DNA of 6,612 nucleotides from contig DCGA01000061.1 in NCBI GenBank assembly GCA_002314465.1, positions 12,395 to 19,006 of the forward strand. Direction: 5' to 3'. The DNA comes from a bacterium UBA1790 (GTDB lineage Bacteria > Bacteroidota > Bacteroidia > Bacteroidales > Muribaculaceae). Shown here one piece after another: positions 1-6,612 of this stretch (the stretch's first letter is position 1; each line of letters begins with the position of its first letter). Both the position numbers and the translations under genes were made by a program. The notes beneath the pieces are model-generated. The model worked only from the letters and a program-made list of their open reading frames with translations, searched no databases and was not told the origin of the DNA.

Positions 1-1
1 C

Positions 2-3000
2 GGTGCTCCCATCAGCGAAACCCTCACCACAGCGATTCCCGACGATCTGCCCCAGGTGCCGGTAGTTCGCTCGAACGGCAAACTCGTGTTCTACGCACAG
101 GGTCCCACCACATGGAAGGCCGGCAGCAACGGCCTTACCTTCGTCCAGGAGCTCAACACCTATGCCACCGCAGGATACTACTTCGTGACCGATAGCGGCG
201 AATACACCGATATTGAAGCCACCAAGAGCGGCGCTGAGGCTACCGCCGAAGCCGTGACAACATTTACCGACCGCCTGTTCCACGAGAACGACATCGTCAA
301 CTACGGCGAGACTGGCCGCGTATTCCTGGGCGAGGACATCCTCAACAACAGTACCCAGACCTTCAACTTCAACCTCAAGGACCGAGTTGAGGGCAGCCAG
401 GTGAACGTACTTACCACTGCCGGCGTATACCAGACCACTGCGAGCGGAACAGGCCGCTTCTCATTCCAGAGCAACGGTACAAACCTTCCCTACTCTACTG
501 CCGACCAGTTCAAATATGACGGCACCAAGTACCTTGCATTCACGCCGCGCACAATGCCCAAGTCGTTCACAATGACAGGCACGCAACTCAACTTCACCGT
601 ATCGCTCACACTGAGCGGTGCAACATTGAAGATGGCGCGACTCAACGCCATCACCGTGAACTATGAGCGCCAACTGGCAATGAGCGTCAATGAACTTGCA
701 TTTGCAACCCCCGTTTCGTGGAACGGAGGCACACCCATGACAATCGCCAAGGCTACAACCGACATGCGCGTGTGGGATGTCACCGAGCCCCATCAGCCCG
801 TAGACATGGTACTCACAACCAACGGCACCTCGGCAACATTCACTACAGCCAAGGGCGGAATGAGGGAATACATAGCGTTTAATCCCGCCGCAAGTTATTC
901 GTCACCCACCATGGTAGAGCAGGTAAGCAACCAGGACATCCACAGCCAGGCAGTGCCCGACATGATTATCATCACCCACCCCAACTACAGGACACAGGCC
1001 GAGCGCGTGGCACAACTCCACGTCGAGGAAGACTCAATGAAGGTGCTCGTTCTTAACCAAGGCGAGATTTTCAACGAGTTCTCGAGCGGCACCCCCGACA
1101 TGATGGCCTACCGCATGGTGTGCAAGTACTTCTACGACCGCGGCACCGAGAACGGACACCATCTGCAATATGTTCTGCTCATGGGTAACGGCACATTTGA
1201 CAACCGCCAGATTACCTCAGAGTTCAAGGGTATAGCATTCCCCGCGCTGCTCACATGGCAGAGCGAGGCATCATACGTGCAGACATCATCGTATTGTACC
1301 GACGACGCCATTGCAGTGCTTCAGGACGGCACTACAGGCGAGTGGTCTAACCACAAGCTCGACATCGCAGTGGGCCGTTTCCCCGTGAGAAGCGAGAGCG
1401 AGGCTCGTGCTGCAGTGGACAAACTCATCAATTATGTCAAGACACCCAACCACGGCGCTTGGCAAAACAAGATGATTGTTGTTGCCGATGACGAGGAAAA
1501 GGGTACATTCATGGACCAATCAGAAGATTACATCTCGTCGGCCCGCAACAACGGTGGCAAGGACCTGCTCATTAAGCGCATCTACCTTGACGCTTACGAG
1601 GCAGTGAGCGTGGGATCGACCCGCAATTATCCCGGTGCCCGCGACGACCTTTACGGTAACCTCAAGGACGGTACACTTGTGTGGGCATTTAACGGTCACT
1701 CAAGTACAAACGTAATGACCGGTAACGACCTTGTGCGCCGCAACGACTTCCTCAACAACATGTACTACCGCAACCTCCCGTTCGTGTTCGGTACCACCTG
1801 CGAGTTTGCCCGTTTCGACGCCCTTTCGCCCAGTGGCGGCGAACTCATGTTCAACAACAGCAACGGAGGCGCCATCGGTATACTGAGTGCCAACCGCGAG
1901 GCTTGGATTAACGACAATTCCGTGCTGGGCACCAGCATGTTCAAGTACATGTTCTCGCGCGATAACGACGGCATGCCCATGAGAATAGGCGACGCATGGC
2001 GCCTGGGCAACAACAATGTGCGCCGCAAGAACAACACCGTGTACACCCTGCTCGCCGACCCCGCTATGCGACTCGCCAAGCCACGCTATACCGCACAGAT
2101 TACCGCCATCAACGGCAAGGCAATCGATCCCGAGAATCTGCCCGTGTTCAAGGCCCGCCAGAGCGTGACATTCACCGGCAACATCGTTGACCACAAGGGC
2201 AACAAGGTGAACAACTTCAACGGCTCGGTTACAAGCAACCTCTTTGACTGCGACCAGAGCGTCACCACCCACGGCTACGGAACCGACGGCAAAGAGTTCA
2301 CCTACCAGGAGCACAGCAACCGCATCGCCCTGGGCAACGACTCGGTGAAGAACGGCGACTTCTCGATAAAGCTGACCATTCCCAGCGAAATTATGTTCTC
2401 GTATGACAACTACACCCCGTCGCTCATCAACCTCTACGCCTATGACCAGAAGAATAACATCGATGCCATGGGCTCGAGCGAGGACTTCTACATCTACGGA
2501 TATGACGAGACCATAAAGACCGACACCATAGGTCCCGACATCATTTACCTGGGTCTTAACAGCGAGAACTTCAAGAACGGTGACGACGTTAACGAGTCGC
2601 CGCTTGTAATCGCCTCGATGACCACACCCTACGGCATCAACCTGAGCGATGCCGGCATCGGCCACTCAATGTCGCTCACCCTCGACGACGAGGAGGTATA
2701 CAACGACATCAACGGCTACTACACACCCATCCACACCGAGAGCGGAGCCAAGGGCTCGATCAGTTATCCGCTTAAGGACCTCACCAACGGCTACCACACA
2801 TTGCGTCTGCGCGTGTGGGACGTATACAGCAACATGAGCGAGAAGACCATCGCGTTCAATGTGGTTAACGGCCTCAAGCCCGAAATCTACGAGGTATATG
2901 CAACAGCAAGCCCCGCATCGACCGAGACTACATTCTACGTTAAGCACAACCGTCCCGACGCAACTCTCAAGATAAAGCTCGATGTATATGACCTGATGGG

Positions 3001-3190
3001 ACGCCTCGTATGGACCACAACACAAAGCGGACAGAGCAACATGTTCACATCATTCCCCATCACCTGGAACCTGACCGACCTGTCGGGAAGCCGCGTGCAC
3101 AGGGGCATATACCTGTATCGTGCAACCATCTCGACCGACGGAGTGCGCGAAGCAACCAAATCGAAGAAATTAGCCGTGACAGGGCAATGA
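2..3190 (+). CDS. porU: T9SS sortase PorU-like C25 cysteine peptidase, copy 1 (5' end outside window)
   Basis: The frame is open from position 2 to the TGA at 3188-3190, giving 1062 visible residues. Its first visible residues (GAPISET) align with residue 78 of the downstream paralog (GNAINET). About 77 residues, including any signal peptide, are therefore missing, and the full length would be near 1139, usual for PorU. The GTG at 56 is internal, not the start. The C25 peptidase domain begins near visible residue 318 (VPDMIIIT), followed by the PorU-typical NEFSSGTPD at about 358. Catalytic His566 lies in NGHSS and Cys600 in TTCEFARFD, then LADPAMRLA at 684. The C-terminal half has Ig-like and PorU signatures (DAGIGHSMSLTLDD at 883) and a FlgD-like end (YDLMGRLVW at 996, HRGIYLYR at 1033). 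Known family role: an outer-membrane-associated transpeptidase that cleaves T9SS C-terminal signals and joins cargo to A-LPS. Family assignment is firm; being the working sortase, rather than a specialised copy, is not shown. Confidence 0.93.
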   Translation, partial: GAPISETLTTAIPDDLPQVPVVRSNGKLVFYAQGPTTWKAGSNGLTFVQELNTYATAGYYFVTDSGEYTDIEATKSGAEATAEAVTTFTDRLFHENDIVNYGETGRVFLGEDILNNSTQTFNFNLKDRVEGSQVNVLTTAGVYQTTASGTGRFSFQSNGTNLPYSTADQFKYDGTKYLAFTPRTMPKSFTMTGTQLNFTVSLTLSGATLKMARLNAITVNYERQLAMSVNELAFATPVSWNGGTPMTIAKATTDMRVWDVTEPHQPVDMVLTTNGTSATFTTAKGGMREYIAFNPAASYSSPTMVEQVSNQDIHSQAVPDMIIITHPNYRTQAERVAQLHVEEDSMKVLVLNQGEIFNEFSSGTPDMMAYRMVCKYFYDRGTENGHHLQYVLLMGNGTFDNRQITSEFKGIAFPALLTWQSEASYVQTSSYCTDDAIAVLQDGTTGEWSNHKLDIAVGRFPVRSESEARAAVDKLINYVKTPNHGAWQNKMIVVADDEEKGTFMDQSEDYISSARNNGGKDLLIKRIYLDAYEAVSVGSTRNYPGARDDLYGNLKDGTLVWAFNGHSSTNVMTGNDLVRRNDFLNNMYYRNLPFVFGTTCEFARFDALSPSGGELMFNNSNGGAIGILSANREAWINDNSVLGTSMFKYMFSRDNDGMPMRIGDAWRLGNNNVRRKNNTVYTLLADPAMRLAKPRYTAQITAINGKAIDPENLPVFKARQSVTFTGNIVDHKGNKVNNFNGSVTSNLFDCDQSVTTHGYGTDGKEFTYQEHSNRIALGNDSVKNGDFSIKLTIPSEIMFSYDNYTPSLINLYAYDQKNNIDAMGSSEDFYIYGYDETIKTDTIGPDIIYLGLNSENFKNGDDVNESPLVIASMTTPYGINLSDAGIGHSMSLTLDDEEVYNDINGYYTPIHTESGAKGSISYPLKDLTNGYHTLRLRVWDVYSNMSEKTIAFNVVNGLKPEIYEVYATASPASTETTFYVKHNRPDATLKIKLDVYDLMGRLVWTTTQSGQSNMFTSFPITWNLTDLSGSRVHRGIYLYRATISTDGVREATKSKKLAVTGQ

Positions 3191-3215
3191 TTATAACTTG
3201 ACAATATATCACACG

Positions 3216-3863
3216 ATGACTGATAGTAAAAACATCCAACGGACAATACTTCCCGAACCTACGCTGAGACGCCTGCCGTGGTATCTGGCCTACGTTACAC
3301 TGCTCGACAACCTGCATGTCGAGCATGTGTCGTCTACACAGATATCCAAGGAACTCAATGTGGACGCATCGCAAATTGCCAAGGACCTCTCGTTTCTCAA
3401 CATAAAGGGCAAAACCCGCATAGGATATGACGTACACCAGCTCACCAAGGAGCTCGTAGACTTCCTGGGCTTCAAGAAAAAGCATAATGCAGTGGTGATA
3501 GGCGCCGGTAGTCTGGGTGCTGCACTGATGAACGACAAGGGTCTGTCACAATACGGACTCAACATCGTGGCCGGATTTGACGTGAACGAGGAAATCATAG
3601 GCACACACGTGGGCGACATACCCGTGTATGACATTGCCGAACTCAAGGAACGCCAGAAAGAAAACCATGCGCAGATTGCCATCCTCACCGTTCCCGTCAA
3701 CCACTCGCAAAGTGCGGCCAACGACGTGATTGAGGCAGGCATCAAGGCGATATGGAACTTTACACCGTTCCGCATCAAGGCACCTGCCGATGTGGTTATT
3801 GCCAATACATCAATCTATGCTCACCTTGCGCTTATTTACAACCGCATGGCCGAGCGCAAATAA
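3216..3863 (+). CDS. rex: Redox-sensing transcriptional repressor Rex
   Basis: This encodes 215 residues, within the usual Rex range. The N-terminal winged helix spans about residues 14-76. It carries LRRLPWYLAYV, the recognition-helix segment NVDASQIAKDLSFL (48-61), and GKTRIGYDV (65-73), all typical of Rex. The Rossmann NAD(H) domain begins near residue 91, with the dinucleotide motif GAGSLG at 96-101 and Asp122 at the end of the second strand (AGFDV), where Rex proteins bind the adenosine ribose. The C-terminal segment (SIYAHLALIYNRM) matches the domain-swapped helix of the Rex dimer. Known role: Rex binds operators at high NAD+ and is released by NADH, controlling fermentation and respiration genes. 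I chose ATG 3216; an in-frame TTG at 3198 would add six residues (MTIYHT) that lack family support. The gene starts 25 bases after the upstream porU stop and probably shares its transcript. No good Rex operator is visible nearby. Confidence 0.95.
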   Translation: MTDSKNIQRTILPEPTLRRLPWYLAYVTLLDNLHVEHVSSTQISKELNVDASQIAKDLSFLNIKGKTRIGYDVHQLTKELVDFLGFKKKHNAVVIGAGSLGAALMNDKGLSQYGLNIVAGFDVNEEIIGTHVGDIPVYDIAELKERQKENHAQIAILTVPVNHSQSAANDVIEAGIKAIWNFTPFRIKAPADVVIANTSIYAHLALIYNRMAERK

Positions 3864-3877
3864 CAACTACGAGATAA

Positions 3878-4438
3878 ATGAAATTACTGGTGGTACATAG
3901 CAACAACGGCACGCTGTCGGTAACCCCGATGGCCGACTCCACTACCCTGCGTAGCGGACAGCCGTTCTTTGTCCCCGACTTTGCACCCCACTATGCCGTG
4001 GAGCCCATGCTGGCGCTGCGCATAGGCCGCCTGGGCAAGTGCATAGCCCAGCGCTTTGCACATCGCTACATCGACGCTGCCACTGCAACATTTGTGGTGC
4101 GTCCTCTCAATGCCGACATGCAACCCGATACACTCAACGGAATGGCTGCAGCGCTCGACGGCAGCGTACTCATGGGCAAATGGACTCCGCTTGCCGAAGG
4201 CGCACAACTGCCATCGGTGCAGTGGACCCACAACGGAGAGGAGCACACCCTCGATGGTAACACGTTAGTTCCGTCGATGCAAGAGGCCGTGTCGTTCCTA
4301 AGCCAGTATTGCACGCTCAAGATGGGTGATATCGTGTGCCTCACAGGCAGCCAGCCCCACCTGCAACCCGTTGCCATAGGCGACCGCGTAACAGCCAACA
4401 TAGGCGACACCCAAGTGCTCAAGAACAACATCAAATAG
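3878..4438 (+). CDS. Degenerate fumarylacetoacetate hydrolase (FAH)-family protein, probable pseudoenzyme
   Basis: This encodes 186 residues, somewhat shorter than the roughly 200-residue FAH-fold hydrolases of Bacteroidales. Family-like stretches, compared with remembered homologs, are QPFFVPDF (28-35), RIGRLGKCIAQRFAHRY (48-64), LDGSVLMG (93-100), LKMGDIVCLTG (147-157) and IGDRV (167-171). The catalytic features are mostly gone. The metal-binding Glu-x-Glu reads E42-P43-M44. The Asp of the usual FTARDL motif is Pro76 (FVVRPL). The Lys before FD-x-S is Ala. GTPAGVG has become GSQPHLQ, and the N-terminal GxNY motif is absent. The frame is uninterrupted, with coding-like codon use, so the gene looks kept rather than decaying; a binding or structural role is possible but unknown. 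It starts 14 bases after rex and ends 31 bases before the second porU-like gene. From memory, an FAH-family gene also sits next to porU in Porphyromonas gingivalis (PG0025/PG0026); this is unverified. No signal peptide is seen, so it is likely cytoplasmic. Confidence 0.8.
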   Translation: MKLLVVHSNNGTLSVTPMADSTTLRSGQPFFVPDFAPHYAVEPMLALRIGRLGKCIAQRFAHRYIDAATATFVVRPLNADMQPDTLNGMAAALDGSVLMGKWTPLAEGAQLPSVQWTHNGEEHTLDGNTLVPSMQEAVSFLSQYCTLKMGDIVCLTGSQPHLQPVAIGDRVTANIGDTQVLKNNIK

Positions 4439-4469
4439 GAAAAATAAACAGATAACAATACATACTCCC
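4439..4469 (+). other. A-rich intergenic leader before the second porU-like gene
   Basis: This 31-base gap, the longest in the window, is rich in A (AAAAATAAACAGATAACAAT) and has no purine-rich Shine-Dalgarno core at normal spacing from ATG 4470. A-rich, SD-less leaders are typical of Bacteroidota translation starts. I see no TAnnTTTG -7 element or hairpin, so neither a promoter nor a terminator is claimed. It reads best as a translation-initiation region within an operon. Confidence 0.5.
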
Positions 4470-4544
4470 ATGTCTAAGATAATCAACAAAAAACTAACTC
4501 TACTTGCAGCAGTCTTTGCGCTCACAGCAGTGACTGCCATGGCA
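4470..4544 (+). other. Signal peptide (Sec / signal peptidase I) of PorU-like copy 2
   Basis: Residues 1-25 contain a basic N-region (K3, K7, K8), a hydrophobic core (LTLLAAVFALTAVTA) and the small-residue site A23-M24-A25, with cleavage predicted before F26. There is no lipobox Cys, so signal peptidase I rather than II is expected. This supports ATG 4470 as the true start and places the mature protein outside the cytoplasm, as needed for a T9SS sortase. Confidence 0.85.
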
Positions 4545-6612
4545 TTCCCCACCAGCCACTATGCCCGCACATCCAAACTGGCAAGCGGCACCTGGGTAAA
4601 AATCGCTGTCCCCGAGACCGGCATTTATGAAATCACCGATGAGGAACTCGCGGCTATGGGATTCTCCAACCCCGAGAAAGTGCAAGTGTATGGTTGCGGC
4701 GGTAACGCCATCAACGAGACACTCGATGGCACCTATCCCGATGACCTGCAGCCAGTGAATGTGGGCCGCTATAACGGCAAATTGTGTTTCTACGGCCTTG
4801 GCCCCGTGGCAATGTCTATCGCCGACGCACGCACCACCCTGCCCCGTTACACACGCACCAATAACACCTACTCGACCCGCGGATACTACTTCCTGCACGA
4901 AGCCAACGAGATAGTGACTGTAGATGTACTCGATGATGACGGCTCGCGCGGTACAATAGAGCGCGCCACCAGCCTGGGTTACTACCTGCACGAGAACGAC
5001 CTCATCTCGGTTTCTTCTTCGGGAAAGAACATGCTGGGCGAGGACATCGTGGGCAAGAACCTTGTTCTTGACTACACGCTGCCGGGCATCGCCACCAACA
5101 GCGTAACTGTCAATGTTTCTATGGGAGTGAACGTTGACCAGTTGTCTTATGCCGAGGCTGCACTCATCACCGAGGGCAAACAGTACACAGTGAGTTTCCC
5201 CCTCGACCAGTCGCGCATCTACAGCGCCGCTACCCTCAACATGGCTTACAAGACCGTGAGCCCCGTGACATCGGTAACAACCGACACCGTGAGCCCCAAC
5301 GGCAAACTCAATATCTACGTCAACAACCCTGTGGGCACCATCAGCCTCGCTAAGCTTGACCATTTCATTATCACCTACAGCAAGCACAACACTATACTCG
5401 ACGGTAGTGACGCCCAGTTGAGAATGGGATTTGCATCGCCCTCGATACGCGACGTGATATTGCTGCCCAGCGCTACCGGCAGTACCGTAGTGTGGAACGT
5501 GGACGACCCCACTGCTCCCGTGCAGTATAACACCAGCGAACTCAAGGACACACTCGACAGCATTGTGGGCCGCGAGTTTACTCCCCGCCTCAGTGCCAAA
5601 TCGACCGAGTACATCGCGTTTGACCCTTCACAGCAACTCAAGAAGATTGAATCGTATGAGGCGGTAGAGAACCAGAATCTCCACGGCATGGCTACCCCCG
5701 ACATGCTCATCATCACCGACAAGCAGTTCATCGAACAGGCACAGCGCATCGCACAACTCCACAAGGACGTGGACGGCATTGATGTTGCCGTGGTTGACCA
5801 GAAACTCATCTTCAATGAGTTCTCAAGCGGCACGCCCGACGCAATGGCCTACCGACTGATGTGCAAGATGTTCTACGACCGCGACAAGACCAAGTTCAAG
5901 CACCTGTTGCTCTTCGGTCCCGGTTCATACGACAACCGCGGCCTGATTACAAACAAGCCCAACCGCCTGCTTACCTATCAGAGTGAGGAAAGCAGCCAGC
6001 GCGACGGCACATATGTGAGCACCGACTTCTACGGCTTCCTCGATGACAACTCGGGCAGCGAGTCGACAGTGCGTTCCGACATGCTCCGCATAGGCGTGGG
6101 CCTTTACCCCGTAACCACAGTTACCGAGGCAAAATCGGATGTAGACAAACTGATTAAATACGTTACTTCGCCCGACTACGGCGAGTGGCGCAATAATGCA
6201 CTCATCATGGCCGACACTGGTAATGAGGATGCACACATCTTCGAGGCCGACGGCGTAAACAACCTCATTGAGAGCGAATTGGGTACAGGACTTAACACTA
6301 ACAAAGTGTATGTTGATATGTTCCAGCGCTCAATCACCGATGGCAAGACATCGAGCGAGGCTCGCCGCCGCATAAGCGAATACCTTGACGCAGGCCAGTA
6401 CTTTGCAACCTACGTAGGCCATGCCGGTCCGCTCAACTTCACAACAACCAACATGTGGACATCAACACTGGCACAGACCAGCACATACGCACACTGGCCC
6501 ATCCTCACCACTGCATGCTGCGAGGTTGCTCGCTACGACAGTGATGAGCGCGGTATCGCCGAGCACATGTTCCACGCAGCCAACGGCGGTGCAATCGCTA
6601 TGATCACATCGG
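4470..6612 (+). CDS. porU: T9SS sortase PorU-like C25 cysteine peptidase, copy 2 (3' end outside window)
   Basis: Starting at ATG 4470, the frame stays open to the window edge, giving 714 complete codons. The start is well placed: a Lys-containing N-region, a hydrophobic stretch and an AMA cleavage site form a signal peptide, and the mature protein begins with the PorU N-terminal domain (GTWVKIAVPETGIYEIT, then VQVYGCGGN near residue 78). The C25 domain begins near residue 409 (TPDMLIIT), with NEFSSGTPD at 449-457. Catalytic His651 lies in YVGHAGP and the nucleophile is probably Cys684 in ACCEVARYD, preceded by a second Cys at 683. The window ends in GGAIAMITS, which aligns with GGAIGILS of copy 1. 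About 433 more residues would be expected by that comparison, for roughly 1147 in total. Being exported and presumably outer-membrane associated, it should process T9SS cargo. It is colinear with copy 1 but diverged throughout, so it is an old duplication rather than an assembly repeat. Which copy is the canonical sortase cannot be decided here. Confidence 0.93.
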   Translation, partial: MSKIINKKLTLLAAVFALTAVTAMAFPTSHYARTSKLASGTWVKIAVPETGIYEITDEELAAMGFSNPEKVQVYGCGGNAINETLDGTYPDDLQPVNVGRYNGKLCFYGLGPVAMSIADARTTLPRYTRTNNTYSTRGYYFLHEANEIVTVDVLDDDGSRGTIERATSLGYYLHENDLISVSSSGKNMLGEDIVGKNLVLDYTLPGIATNSVTVNVSMGVNVDQLSYAEAALITEGKQYTVSFPLDQSRIYSAATLNMAYKTVSPVTSVTTDTVSPNGKLNIYVNNPVGTISLAKLDHFIITYSKHNTILDGSDAQLRMGFASPSIRDVILLPSATGSTVVWNVDDPTAPVQYNTSELKDTLDSIVGREFTPRLSAKSTEYIAFDPSQQLKKIESYEAVENQNLHGMATPDMLIITDKQFIEQAQRIAQLHKDVDGIDVAVVDQKLIFNEFSSGTPDAMAYRLMCKMFYDRDKTKFKHLLLFGPGSYDNRGLITNKPNRLLTYQSEESSQRDGTYVSTDFYGFLDDNSGSESTVRSDMLRIGVGLYPVTTVTEAKSDVDKLIKYVTSPDYGEWRNNALIMADTGNEDAHIFEADGVNNLIESELGTGLNTNKVYVDMFQRSITDGKTSSEARRRISEYLDAGQYFATYVGHAGPLNFTTTNMWTSTLAQTSTYAHWPILTTACCEVARYDSDERGIAEHMFHAANGGAIAMITS

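Noticed and set aside
1700..2665. Long antisense open frame (321 codons, - strand) opposite porU copy 1
   Set aside because: The + strand frame is a clear PorU with family motifs. The antisense frame is low-complexity Val/Ala/Gly-rich, as expected from a C/G-rich third-position shadow, and has no recognisable domain.
3187..3201. ATGA overlap of the porU copy 1 stop with a possible downstream start
   Set aside because: The ATG at 3187 opens only a four-codon frame ending at a TGA, so it cannot encode rex or a meaningful peptide.
3198..3215. AT-rich stretch TTGACAATATATCACAC before rex, resembling a Rex operator (TTGTGA-N6-TCACAA) or a -35 box for rex
   Set aside because: As a Rex site the spacing is one base short and the left arm mismatches. 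As a -35 TTGACA it lies too close to ATG 3216 to drive rex, and Bacteroidota use a different promoter consensus.
4500..5387. Antisense open frame (295 codons, - strand) opposite porU copy 2
   Set aside because: It overlaps the PorU signal peptide and N-terminal domain coding on the + strand and shows the same shadow-type composition, with no recognisable motif.
2..6612. Possible assembly duplication or mobile element making two porU copies
   Set aside because: The copies differ throughout at protein and nucleotide level, and no terminal inverted repeats, target-site duplications or transposase are visible. An old paralogous duplication explains them better.

Overview
The window looks like Bacteroidota chromosome, most likely order Bacteroidales. 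A gut lineage such as Muribaculaceae or Prevotellaceae would fit, but the family is a guess. The evidence is two genes for PorU, the C25-family sortase of the type IX secretion system (T9SS), a system confined to Bacteroidota. A Bacteroidota-like Rex regulator, A-rich leaders without clear Shine-Dalgarno sequences, and C/G-rich third codon positions also fit.

Layout: four genes lie on the + strand, separated by only 25, 14 and 31 bases. Positions 2-3190 hold a PorU-like gene that lacks its 5' end (about 77 codons are outside the window) but has an intact 3' end. Positions 3216-3863 encode Rex, the NADH/NAD+-sensing repressor. Positions 3878-4438 encode a short fumarylacetoacetate hydrolase (FAH)-like protein whose metal-binding residues are largely lost, so it looks like a pseudoenzyme. 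Positions 4470 to the window end hold a second PorU-like gene with a complete start and signal peptide, cut at the 3' edge just after its catalytic Cys. No RNA gene, insertion sequence, CRISPR array, promoter or terminator could be supported. No gene-free stretch exceeds 31 bases.

How the parts relate: the two PorU-like proteins are colinear paralogs, and each keeps the His and Cys of a C25 protease. PorU removes the C-terminal signal from T9SS cargo and attaches the cargo to A-LPS at the cell surface. Two copies in one probable operon raise the question of division of labour, such as different cargo or a different nucleophile. Rex and the FAH-like protein have no known direct role in sortase function. 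Their place between the two copies suggests co-transcription, and possibly a link between redox state and cell-surface protein display, but that is inference.
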